Shown here piece by piece: positions 9,103 to 16,453 of a DNA stretch of 64,000 bases (the stretch's first letter is position 1; each line of letters begins with the position of its first letter). Position numbers and translations under genes: made by a program. Origin of the DNA: Propioniciclava flava (GTDB lineage Bacteria > Actinomycetota > Actinomycetes > Propionibacteriales > Propionibacteriaceae). Location of the stretch: the NCBI RefSeq assembly GCF_004126535.1, contig NZ_PPCV01000001.1, positions 248,001 to 312,000 on the forward strand, in the 5' to 3' direction. The notes below the pieces were generated by a model, which saw only the letters and a program-made list of their open reading frames with translations, had not been told where the DNA came from and made no database searches.

Positions 9103-9393
9103 TCAGAACCGCAGATTGACCGGCCGAGAGGACTGCCCCTCGCCGGTGAAAGCGCTCCAGCGCTTGGCCGCGAACCGGTTGATGAGCACCTGCGAGAGGC
9201 CGACGCCGACCGCCACGGCCACCACCCAGGCGATCGCCTGGCCGGTGGGCACATCAGGGTCATTGGGATCGGGCGGCTCCTCGCCGGTCACGAACTCCCA
9301 TGCGCTCTCCACGGCCTTCTTCGTCACGGCTGCAGCCCCGACCGCCACGACTGTCGAGTAGAGGTTCCAGACCACCTTCTGCGAGATGTCCAT
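9103..9393 (-). CDS. DUF4235 membrane protein
   Basis: A 96-residue small membrane protein. It has an N-terminal hydrophobic helix (VVWNLYSTVVAVGAAAV), a short acidic loop rich in Pro and Asp, and a second helix (AIAWVVAVAVGVGLSQVL) ending in a basic tail. This matches the actinobacterial DUF4235 family of unknown function. I start it at ATG 9393 (MDISQKVVW); GGAC lies upstream. The longer in-frame extension is Ser/Pro-rich and overlaps the divergent DUF3093 promoter. Confidence 0.78.
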   Translation of the reverse strand: MDISQKVVWNLYSTVVAVGAAAVTKKAVESAWEFVTGEEPPDPNDPDVPTGQAIAWVVAVAVGVGLSQVLINRFAAKRWSAFTGEGQSSRPVNLRF

Positions 9394-9467
9394 CGTGTCC
9401 TGCCCGCTCGGCGGCCCCGTCGACCGCGTTCCCATCCACCCTAGCCCGCAGGCCGAGCACGATTCGA

Positions 9468-9473
9468 TAGATT
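9468..9473 (+). promoter_or_regulatory. -10 hexamer of leaderless DUF3093 gene
   Basis: TAGATT ends 6 nt before the GTG at 9480, and no ribosome binding site intervenes. It drives the DUF3093-dut-DUF3710-OB operon. Confidence 0.6.
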
Positions 9474-9479
9474 GGGGCG

Positions 9480-9935
9480 GTGGAATACCGCGAGCGATTG
9501 ACCACCCCCGGCTGGTACTGGCTGGTGGGGGTGACATTCGGCACCACTGGGTTCTTGGCTTTGGGCCTGTGGTTCGACCGCTGGGTCGCCCTGGGGGCGG
9601 CGGCCGCCAGCATCGTAGTGATCGGGGTGGCGCTCGCCCTGTTCGGCCGCACGCAGATCTTCGTCGATCGCCACGGATTGCGCGTGGGCCCCCACTCCAT
9701 CGAGTGGCAGTGGGTCGGGCATGTCAGCGAGTTGGATGCAGAGCGCACGTCAGCGCTGCTGGGCGCGGAGTCTGAGCCCGCCGCGCTGGTGGTCCAGCGC
9801 CCCTGGCTGCAGCGAGCCGTCTTGGTGGAGATCGACGACGCCGCAGACCCGCACCCGTATTGGTTGATCTCCACCCGCCACCCTCGTCAGCTGGCCACCG
9901 CGATCGCGTCGGCCCGGACCACGGTGGCCTCATGA
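9480..9935 (+). CDS. DUF3093 membrane protein
   Basis: A 151-residue conserved actinobacterial protein with two adjacent N-terminal membrane helices (WYWLVGVTFGTTGFLALGL and WVALGAAAASIVVIGVALA) and a soluble C-terminal domain ending in a DPHPYWLISTRHP motif typical of the family. The function is unknown. The usual neighbour is dut, as here. The start is GTG 9480 and looks leaderless. The stop TGA overlaps the dut ATG (ATGA), so the two are translationally coupled. Confidence 0.82.
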   Translation: MEYRERLTTPGWYWLVGVTFGTTGFLALGLWFDRWVALGAAAASIVVIGVALALFGRTQIFVDRHGLRVGPHSIEWQWVGHVSELDAERTSALLGAESEPAALVVQRPWLQRAVLVEIDDAADPHPYWLISTRHPRQLATAIASARTTVAS

Positions 9936-10438
9936 CGGACGCATGGACACCGCCCGTCGCGGTGCGCAGACTCGACCCGGGCGTACCGTTGCCTCGTTAC
10001 GCCCACCCCGGGGACGCGGGTGCAGACATCGCGTGCTCCCACGACGTGACCTTGGCGCCGGGCGAGCGGGCCTTGGTGGGCACCGGCCTCGCCATCGCGC
10101 TTCCCCCCGGTTGGGCCTGCTTCGTGCATCCTCGCTCGGGGTTGGCGGCACGCGAGGGGCTCACCATCGTCAATGCCCCGGGTACGGTGGATGAAGGTTA
10201 CCGGGGCGAACTGCGCATCTGTCTGCTCAATACCGACCTCAGCCGCCAGGTGATACTGCGGCGGGGAGACTTGATCGCGCAGCTAGTCTTCCAACCCGTT
10301 GGGCGAGCCGTCTTCCACGAAGTCGACGACCTGGGCACCACCGTCCGGGGCGACGGCGGACATGGCTCGACCGGCGGAATCGCGAACTGGTCCACAACCA
10401 CGGACCCCACGGGGCCAGACGGAGGGAAAACGCAGTGA
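9932..10438 (+). CDS. dut: deoxyuridine 5'-triphosphate nucleotidohydrolase (dUTPase)
   Basis: A 168-residue trimeric dUTPase, which hydrolyses dUTP to dUMP and keeps uracil out of DNA. All five family motifs are seen in order: AHPGDAGADI, HPRSGLAAR, GTVDEGYRGEL with the catalytic Asp, RGDLIAQLV, and the C-terminal RGDGGHGSTG lid. The start is ATG 9932, overlapping the previous stop. The stop TGA overlaps the GTG start of the DUF3710 gene, making a tightly coupled operon. The tail after motif V is about 18 residues and unconserved. Confidence 0.96.
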   Translation: MTDAWTPPVAVRRLDPGVPLPRYAHPGDAGADIACSHDVTLAPGERALVGTGLAIALPPGWACFVHPRSGLAAREGLTIVNAPGTVDEGYRGELRICLLNTDLSRQVILRRGDLIAQLVFQPVGRAVFHEVDDLGTTVRGDGGHGSTGGIANWSTTTDPTGPDGGKTQ

Positions 10439-11139
10439 TCTTTGGACGCAAGGCGCGCACCGCGACTGAGGCGAAGCGCGAGCAGGTTGAGGCGTTCGAG
10501 GACGAGCCCACCACAGACGATGACGCGGGCGACCTCGTCGAGGACGCGTCCGATTCCGAGGACGCGATCGTTCCCCGCGCTGATGGCCCGTTCGACTACG
10601 AAGAAGTGGCCCTGGACGCGGACGATATCGAGCGGATCACGTTTGGCCCGCTGATCATCACCCCCTTCGAGGGTTTGGGCCTGCAACTCCACGGCAATCC
10701 GGACACCGGGATCGTGCAGGCGTTGCTGGCCACCTTTGAGGACTCCGGGCTGGAGCTGGCCTTGTTCGCCGCCCCCCGCAGTGGTGACCTCGCCGACGAG
10801 TTGCGCGTCGAGATCGTTGAGGAGGCCGCGCAAGGCGGGGGCCACGCTCAGGAGGCGTCCGGGCCGTTTGGGCCCGAAGTGCGCCGCGTGATGCCGGTGG
10901 ACGGCCCTGAGGGGGAGCAACTGTTCCACGTCTCGCGTGTGTGGCTCGTGGAGGGTCCCCGCTGGCTTCTCCGCGGCACCCTCATGGGGCAGGCAGCGAT
11001 GGCGGAAGGGGAAGATGCCCCCTCCGATGTGTTCGTGGAGTTCTTCCGCAACGTCGTCGTGCGTCGCGACGAAGCGCCTCGCGTACCCGGCGAACTGATT
11101 CAGCTGGCCTTCCCCGAGGGGCAGGAGCCTCAAGGCTAG
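10435..11139 (+). CDS. DUF3710 family protein
   Basis: A 234-residue conserved actinobacterial protein of unknown function. The first 60 residues are acidic and low complexity; the rest is a compact domain with TDLRMAT-like and FRNVVVRRDEAPR motifs characteristic of DUF3710. It has no membrane segment. The gene is almost always directly downstream of dut, and here its GTG start overlaps the dut stop (GTGA). It is followed after 10 bp by an OB-fold gene. Confidence 0.85.
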   Translation: MIFGRKARTATEAKREQVEAFEDEPTTDDDAGDLVEDASDSEDAIVPRADGPFDYEEVALDADDIERITFGPLIITPFEGLGLQLHGNPDTGIVQALLATFEDSGLELALFAAPRSGDLADELRVEIVEEAAQGGGHAQEASGPFGPEVRRVMPVDGPEGEQLFHVSRVWLVEGPRWLLRGTLMGQAAMAEGEDAPSDVFVEFFRNVVVRRDEAPRVPGELIQLAFPEGQEPQG

Positions 11140-11149
11140 GAGGACAATC

Positions 11150-11500
11150 ATGGGATTGAGGAATGCGTTGCGCGGATTGGTGCGCTCCACTGACGAACTC
11201 GCCTCCGCCGATCGTCAAAAGATCGCTGCCGACAGCGGTGCCGACTCGGTCGTCAGCTGTACCGACCGCAGCCGGGTCACGCTACGCGGAACGATCGACG
11301 TCCTCACGGTGCGTCCTCGTGGTCGGACGGCCTGGCTGGAGGCCGAACTGTCGGACGGCACCGGTCATGTGCGGCTCATCTGGATGGGCCGCCACGCGAT
11401 TCCGGGCATCGAGGCTGGTCGCGAACTCGTCGTCGAAGGGCGGGTCTCGGTTGTGGACGGCGAGCGTCGCATGTACAACCCGCGTTACGAACTGCGTTAG
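11150..11500 (+). CDS. OB-fold nucleic-acid-binding protein
   Basis: A 116-residue protein with a single OB fold: RVTLRGTIDVLTVRP, then ELSDGTGHVRLIWMGR, then GRELVVEGRVSVVDGERRMYNP. This is the actinobacterial 'OB-fold nucleic acid binding domain' family that follows DUF3710. It probably binds single-stranded nucleic acid, but no partner is known. AGGAGG lies 7 nt before ATG 11150. It is the last gene of the DUF3093-dut operon. In many relatives a DUF3159 membrane protein comes next; it is missing here. Confidence 0.82.
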   Translation: MGLRNALRGLVRSTDELASADRQKIAADSGADSVVSCTDRSRVTLRGTIDVLTVRPRGRTAWLEAELSDGTGHVRLIWMGRHAIPGIEAGRELVVEGRVSVVDGERRMYNPRYELR

Positions 11501-11511
11501 ACCGCAACGTT

Positions 11512-11552
11512 GCGCTGCGGCCGCACGGTAGTCATCGTGCGGGCCGCAGCGC
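11512..11552. terminator. strong bidirectional terminator after dut operon
   Basis: A 16-bp stem GCGCTGCGGCCGCACG pairs with its partner (one bulged base) around an 8-nt loop. It lies between the OB-fold gene and the convergent TrkA-like gene. Confidence 0.75.
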
Positions 11553-11571
11553 TTGTGCGCCTGCGGAGGCG

Positions 11572-12267
11572 CTACTCGTCCTCGTCATCGGTGACGCGCT
11601 CGCGCGCGACACCAGGGGCGAGATAGTGAGCCAGTTCGAGCTCATGCGCCGGGTTGGCCACGAACAAAAGTTCGTCGTCGCCCTCAAGCGAGCCATCGCT
11701 GGCGGGCGGTGCAGCATTTCCGTCCCGGATGATGGCAACGAGCACGGCATCGCCGGGGAAATCGAGTTCGTCGATACGGTGCCCGATGATGGGGCTGTCG
11801 CTCGGTAGCGTCATCTCGACCAGGTTGGTCTTGCCGCCCTTGAAGGAGAACAAACGGACGAGGTCGCCGACCGTGACCGCTTCTTCCACCAAGGCACTCA
11901 TCAGCCGCGGCGTCGAGACCGAGACGTCCACGCCCCACACGTCGTCGAACATCCACTCGTTGCTGGGGTGGTTCACCCGGGCCACCGTCCGCGGGACGGC
12001 AAACTCGGTCTTGCACAACAAACTGCTGACGAGATTCGCCTTGTCGTCGCCGGTCGCGGCGATGGCGACGTCGCACCGATCGAGCCGGGCTTCCTCCAGC
12101 GAATCGACTTCACAGGCGTCGGCCAAAAGCCATTCCGCCCCGGGGACGCTGTCAGGTTTGATGGCCCGCGGGTCGCGGTCGATCAACAAGACTTTGTGCC
12201 CGTTGGCCAGCAACTCACGGGCGATGGAACGGCCGACGTTACCGGCCCCGGCGATGGCGACGCGCAC
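11572..12267 (-). CDS. TrkA-family potassium uptake regulatory subunit (CeoC type)
   Basis: A 231-residue regulator of K+ transport with an N-terminal RCK/Rossmann domain (GAGNVGRSIA nucleotide-binding loop, then LLIDRD with the Asp that contacts NAD ribose) and a C-terminal RCK_C domain (LPSDSPIIGHRIDELDFPGDAVLV). It should sense NAD(H) or adenine nucleotides and gate a Trk/Ktr channel. The start is GTG 12267 with AAGGAG 6 nt upstream. It follows the paired TrkA gene by 24 bp. The channel subunit is not in the window. Confidence 0.85.
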   Translation of the reverse strand: MRVAIAGAGNVGRSIARELLANGHKVLLIDRDPRAIKPDSVPGAEWLLADACEVDSLEEARLDRCDVAIAATGDDKANLVSSLLCKTEFAVPRTVARVNHPSNEWMFDDVWGVDVSVSTPRLMSALVEEAVTVGDLVRLFSFKGGKTNLVEMTLPSDSPIIGHRIDELDFPGDAVLVAIIRDGNAAPPASDGSLEGDDELLFVANPAHELELAHYLAPGVARERVTDDEDE

Positions 12268-12291
12268 AGGTGACTCCTTAGTGGGACGGGC

Positions 12292-12954
12292 TCAGTGCTT
12301 GGCGGGAGGTTCGGACAGAACCTGCTCGACGCGAGGCACATCGTCGTTGGCCACAGCCACGTACAAGGTGTCGCCGTCTTGGAGCAGCGTGTCATTGGCG
12401 GGGACGAGCCCCTGGCCGAACCGGGTGAGGAAGGGGATGCGCGCGTGGAGCGCCGTTTCGATCTTCCCGACCGGCGTCCCGACCCACCCTTCGTGCGCCC
12501 CGACCTGGATCAGGCGCACTTGCCCTGAGGGATCGCGCCATTGCGGCTCGGATCCTTCTGGGAGGAGACGCCGCAGCACCTGGTCGGACGCCCACCGGAC
12601 GGTGGCGACCGAGGGGATGCCGAGTCGCTCATAGACCTCGGCGCGCGCCTGGTCGTAGATGCGGGCGACCACGTTGCTGATCCCGTAGGTTTCGCGGACG
12701 ACGCGCGCGGCCAGAATGTTCGAGTTGTCGCCCGAGGAGACAGCAGCGAAACCGTCGGCCTGCTTGATCCCTGCGGCGACAAGGACCTTCCGGTCGAAAC
12801 CGATGCCCTTAACGGTGGCGCCGTGGAACTCCGGTCCGAGCCTGCGGAAGGCGTCGGGGTCTTGGTCGATGACGGCCACAGAGTGGCCTCGGCGCTCCAG
12901 CGCCCGGGCCAGGGATGATCCCACGCGGCCACACCCCATGATCACGATGTGCAC
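12292..12954 (-). CDS. TrkA-family potassium uptake regulatory subunit (CeoB type)
   Basis: A 220-residue partner of the next gene with the same RCK_N plus RCK_C plan: MGCGRVGSSLARAL, VAVIDQD, then HEGWVGTPVGKIE and an end resembling other actinobacterial CeoB proteins. Paired CeoB/CeoC subunits are common in actinobacteria. I start it at GTG 12954 (VHIVIMGCGRVG), which is where the Rossmann strand begins. TACACT ends 8 nt before it and there is no Shine-Dalgarno sequence. The promoter overlaps that of the divergent APC permease gene. Confidence 0.86.
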   Translation of the reverse strand: MHIVIMGCGRVGSSLARALERRGHSVAVIDQDPDAFRRLGPEFHGATVKGIGFDRKVLVAAGIKQADGFAAVSSGDNSNILAARVVRETYGISNVVARIYDQARAEVYERLGIPSVATVRWASDQVLRRLLPEGSEPQWRDPSGQVRLIQVGAHEGWVGTPVGKIETALHARIPFLTRFGQGLVPANDTLLQDGDTLYVAVANDDVPRVEQVLSEPPAKH

Positions 12955-12959
12955 GGGAC

Positions 12960-12968
12960 TAGAGTGTA
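12960..12968. promoter_or_regulatory. overlapping divergent leaderless -10 elements
   Basis: On the plus strand TAGAGT (12960-12965) ends 8 nt before GTG 12974 of the permease. On the minus strand TACACT (12963-12968) ends 8 nt before GTG 12954 of the TrkA-like gene. The two hexamers share three bases, so both promoters sit in a 19-bp gap. Confidence 0.6.
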
Positions 12969-12973
12969 CCCCC

Positions 12974-15004
12974 GTGAACGTCACCGACGCCCTGAAGCGC
13001 GTGCTGGTTGGGCGCAAGTTGGCCAGCGCCCAGTTGGGGGAGACCCTCCTCCCGAAGCGGATCGCCCTGCCTGTCTTCGCCTCCGATGCCCTGTCGTCGG
13101 TCGCCTACGCCCCCGACGAGATCATTTTGACGCTCAGTTTGGCGGGCGTTGCCGGATTCGTTTTCTCCTGGCAGATCGCCATCGTGGTGGCCGTCGTCAT
13201 GGCCGTCGTGGTGTTGTCCTACCGGCAAACAGTCCACGCCTACCCCTCCGGCGGCGGCGACTTCGAGGTCGCCACCGTGAACCTGGGGCCCAATGCCGGC
13301 CTGACGGTCGCCTCAGCACTGCTGGTGGACTACATCCTCACCGTGGCGGTATCGGTCAGTTCGGGTGTTCAAAACGCTAAGGCGCTGTTCCCGTTCATGG
13401 TCGGGCACGAGGGGATCATCGCGGCCGTCATCATCCTGATCCTCATGGGTCTCAACCTGCGTGGCGCCCGTGAATCCGGAACCGTCTTCGCCATCCCCAC
13501 CTATGGCTTCATGTTCGCCGTGCTGGGCATGATCGTGGTCGGGATGGTGCGCATTTTCGTGGTGGGAGAACCCCTGGCCGCGCCAACCGCAGGCTTCGAC
13601 GTGGTGGGGGACACCTACTACTCGCAGTTGACCGGGTTCGCGCTGATCGCCCTGCTGGCGCGCGCCTTCTCCTCCGGATCCGCGGCACTGACCGGTGTGG
13701 AGGCCATCTCCAACGGGGTTCCCGCCTTCAAGGAGCCCAAGAGCCGCAACGCCGCCACCACGCTGGCACTGCTGGGCGTCGTGGCGATCTCGATGCTGAC
13801 CGGCATCATCGCGCTGGCGAACCTCACCGGCGCCAAGATGGTCGACGAGCACGCCGGGGTCTACTTCACCCAGGGCGGGGTCCGCGTGACCGACCACCAA
13901 GAGACGATCATGGCGCAGTTGGCCGCGACCGTGTTCGATGGATTCCCCCTCGGGTTCATCTTCGTCATCGCCATGACCATGATCATCTTGTTCCTGGCGG
14001 CGAACACGGCCTTCAACGGCTTCCCCGTGCTCAGTTCGATCCTCGCGCGTCACGGCTTCCTCCCCAAGGCCCTCTCCACCCGCGGTGACCGGTTGGCTTA
14101 CAGCAACGGCATCATCTTGCTCGCCTTGGCCGCCGTCGGGCTCGTCTTGGCCTTCAACGCCAGCGTCACGGCCCTGATTCAGCTGTATGTGGTCGGGGTG
14201 TTCGTCTCCTTCACGGTGAGCCAACTCGGCATGCTGCGCCACTGGACGCGGCATCTTGCCACCGAAGTCGACCCGGCCAAGCGCCGCCACATGAAGCGCT
14301 CTCGCGTCATTAACGCGATCGGACTGACGTTCACCGGGACCGTGCTCATCATCGTGCTCGCCTCGAAGTTCATCTACGGCGCCTACCTGGCCATCCTCGC
14401 CATGGCGGTGCTGTTTGTGGTGATGAAGCTGATCAGTCGGCACTACCAGCAAGTCGAACGCGAGACAGCCCTTTCCCCCTCCGACGTCCGGCTTCTGCCC
14501 AGCCGCGTCCACGCTGTAGTGCTGGTGACCGACCTCGACAAGCCCGCCATGCGTGCGGTGACCTTCGCCCGAGCGAGCCGAGCCAACAGCCTGGAAGCGG
14601 TGACGGTGGCCGCCGAGGACGATCACACCAAGGACATCCGTCAGCAGTGGGAGGCCCTCGATCCCGGTATCCCCTTGAAGATCATCGCCAGCCCCTACCG
14701 CGAAGTCGTCGGCCCCTTCGTCCGCTACATCAAGGGGATCAGCTCAGGCAACCCGCGCGACGTCGTCATGGTCTACGTGCCCGAACTGGTGGTGGGGCAC
14801 TGGTGGGAGCGGCTCCTGCACAACCAGACCAGCCTGCTGATCAAGGCCCGCCTTGCGTTCGTCCGTGGCGTCATCACCGCCGCCGTCCCGTACCAGTTGG
14901 CCTCTTCTCGATACGCCATCGACCGCGTGGTCCGTCGCGAACGGGCGGCCTGGCGGCACCCGGGCACGGGCACGGTGCACTCGGGGTCCAACCAAGGTGA
15001 GTGA
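12974..15004 (+). CDS. APC-superfamily permease
   Basis: A 676-residue integral membrane transporter of the amino acid-polyamine-organocation superfamily. About 12 hydrophobic helices cover residues 50-480. The first consensus region includes LPVFASDALSSVAYAPDE, and AFSSGSAALTGVEAISNGV lies in the middle. A soluble C-terminal domain of roughly 180 residues follows, resembling a universal-stress-like domain (VLVTDLDKPAMRAV). Its position next to RCK genes and an RNA methyltransferase is typical in actinobacteria. The substrate is unknown; proximity to TrkA-like genes hints at potassium but proves nothing. The GTG start looks leaderless. Confidence 0.85.
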   Translation: MNVTDALKRVLVGRKLASAQLGETLLPKRIALPVFASDALSSVAYAPDEIILTLSLAGVAGFVFSWQIAIVVAVVMAVVVLSYRQTVHAYPSGGGDFEVATVNLGPNAGLTVASALLVDYILTVAVSVSSGVQNAKALFPFMVGHEGIIAAVIILILMGLNLRGARESGTVFAIPTYGFMFAVLGMIVVGMVRIFVVGEPLAAPTAGFDVVGDTYYSQLTGFALIALLARAFSSGSAALTGVEAISNGVPAFKEPKSRNAATTLALLGVVAISMLTGIIALANLTGAKMVDEHAGVYFTQGGVRVTDHQETIMAQLAATVFDGFPLGFIFVIAMTMIILFLAANTAFNGFPVLSSILARHGFLPKALSTRGDRLAYSNGIILLALAAVGLVLAFNASVTALIQLYVVGVFVSFTVSQLGMLRHWTRHLATEVDPAKRRHMKRSRVINAIGLTFTGTVLIIVLASKFIYGAYLAILAMAVLFVVMKLISRHYQQVERETALSPSDVRLLPSRVHAVVLVTDLDKPAMRAVTFARASRANSLEAVTVAAEDDHTKDIRQQWEALDPGIPLKIIASPYREVVGPFVRYIKGISSGNPRDVVMVYVPELVVGHWWERLLHNQTSLLIKARLAFVRGVITAAVPYQLASSRYAIDRVVRRERAAWRHPGTGTVHSGSNQGE

Positions 15005-16178
15005 CACACCATGGCGGGTCGGCGACCTCTTGCACGGAGTCGAGGTTGGACCGATCGCCCACGGTGGGCACTGGGTGGCCCGCCACGACGGACGCGTCAT
15101 CTTCGTCCGGCACGCTCTCGAGGGCGAGATCGTGGACGTCCGCGTCACCGGGCTCGCGCGACGACACGCGTTTGGTGACGCCGTGACCATCACCCGGCCC
15201 AGCGCCGATCGCGTCCCGGAGCCCTGCCCGGTAGCGACCGTCTGCGGGGGGTGCGACTTTCAGCATGTGCGCGTCCCTCATCAGCGAGAACTCAAGCGCC
15301 AGGTGGTGGCCGAGCAGGTACGTCGCCTCGCGGGCGTGGAGTGGGAGGGCCAGGTCGAAGCGGTACATCCTGACGATGCCCGCTGGCGCACGCGCATGCG
15401 CTATCACCGCGACGAGAACACGACGCCGTCGGAGTGGGGGCTCCGCCAGAGCCGCTCCCACGACATCGTGGCCCTGCCTGAACAAGGCTGCCTGATTGCG
15501 GCAGCCCCGCTGGCGCGGGTTCCTGCGAACGCCCCCGAGGGCCCCGCAGTGATGGGGGCGTTGGAAGGGGCGGAGGCCGTGTGGGTCGCCCCCGGCGACC
15601 CGCGGCTGATTGAGGTATCTGCAGCTCATCGACGGTGGAGCGTCCGCGCGGATGGGTTCTGGCAGGTCCACCCGCAGGCGGCGGACACGCTGGTCGAGGC
15701 GGTGCTGAGCGGGCTGCATCCCCGACCCGGCGAAACAGCTTTGGATCTCTATTGCGGGGTGGGGTTGTTCGCGGGTGCCCTAGTCGACGCCGACGTGTCC
15801 GTGACCGGCATCGAGGGCTCGACGACCGCCGTGGCCCAGGCTCGCCGCAATGTCGCGGGCGCGCGCTTCCTCGCAGGCGATGTGGCGCGCGTTCTCGGAC
15901 CGCGTGATGGCCGATGTCGGCAGGGGAGTCCCGTGCCTGGCCGGACCGATCTCGTCGTCCTCGATCCGCCCAGGGCTGGCGCCGGCGCGGCGGTCATGGC
16001 GCAGGTGATGGCACGAGCACCGCGGGCCGTAGCGTATGTGGCGTGCGATCCCGCGGCACTGGCGCGCGACCTTGCCACGGCCGCGCAGGGCGGGTATCGG
16101 GTGGTGTCGCTGCGCGCCTTCGATCTGTTTCCCCAGACCCACCATGTGGAGTGCGTGGCCATCGTGATGCCGGAGTAG
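14997..16178 (+). CDS. class I SAM-dependent RNA methyltransferase with TRAM domain (TrmA/RlmD-like)
   Basis: A 393-residue 23S rRNA or tRNA m5U-type methyltransferase. An N-terminal TRAM-like RNA-binding domain is followed by an iron-sulfur motif (CPVATVCGGCDFQH), the SAM site LDLYCGVGLFAG, LVVLDPPRAG, and the catalytic Cys350 in YVACDPAAL. The start GTG 14997 lies 8 bases inside the end of the permease gene, so the two are coupled. The exact nucleotide methylated cannot be told from sequence. Confidence 0.9.
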   Translation: MSDTPWRVGDLLHGVEVGPIAHGGHWVARHDGRVIFVRHALEGEIVDVRVTGLARRHAFGDAVTITRPSADRVPEPCPVATVCGGCDFQHVRVPHQRELKRQVVAEQVRRLAGVEWEGQVEAVHPDDARWRTRMRYHRDENTTPSEWGLRQSRSHDIVALPEQGCLIAAAPLARVPANAPEGPAVMGALEGAEAVWVAPGDPRLIEVSAAHRRWSVRADGFWQVHPQAADTLVEAVLSGLHPRPGETALDLYCGVGLFAGALVDADVSVTGIEGSTTAVAQARRNVAGARFLAGDVARVLGPRDGRCRQGSPVPGRTDLVVLDPPRAGAGAAVMAQVMARAPRAVAYVACDPAALARDLATAAQGGYRVVSLRAFDLFPQTHHVECVAIVMPE

Positions 16179-16201
16179 GCTCACGGGCACAAGGAGGGAT
16201 G

Positions 16202-16378
16202 ATGGCGCATCAAGTTGAGGCCCGCTGCCCATTGCGTCCGCAGGACAAGTGCTCGTTGTGCTTTCCCGGAGCAGACGGTCCGCACAATTGCGGCCTCGTC
16301 TACTTGATGATGACCGACGACGATCTGCGAGAAGATTACGCAGAGCGCCGCCAGGCGGAGCGTCGGGCACGCCACTGA
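16202..16378 (+). CDS. small Cys-rich protein (DUF6767-like)
   Basis: A 58-residue protein with cysteines in the pattern CPLRPQDKCSLC and PHNCGLVYLMM, followed by a charged helical tail. I recall similar short proteins in actinobacteria (DUF6767-like), but this is from memory. The Cys pattern suggests zinc or iron-sulfur binding. ATG 16202 has AAGGAGG 4 nt away; an ATG three bases earlier is too close. It sits between the RNA methyltransferase and acnA, and may be the last gene of the permease operon. Confidence 0.65.
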   Translation: MAHQVEARCPLRPQDKCSLCFPGADGPHNCGLVYLMMTDDDLREDYAERRQAERRARH

Positions 16379-16403
16379 GCCTTCACGGAAGTGACGATGC
16401 GCT

Positions 16404-16425
16404 ATTATCTCGACGTCGAGATAAT
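16404..16425. promoter_or_regulatory. 22-bp perfect palindrome upstream of acnA (probable operator)
   Basis: Half-site ATTATCTCGAC is followed at once by its exact reverse complement, centred at 16414/16415. It lies 28 bp before the acnA start and overlaps possible -10 hexamers (TATTAT 16403-16408, GATAAT 16420-16425). A 22-bp perfect palindrome in this AT-poor genome is not expected by chance. The form suits a MarR-family dimer. Confidence 0.75.
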
Positions 16426-16453
16426 TTGTTGAAGGCAGACCAGGAGGCAGACC

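Noticed and set aside
13313-14626. 437-residue frame antisense to the APC permease
   Set aside because: Rich in His, Gly, Glu and Gln with no domain, as expected from the reverse of a membrane protein gene.
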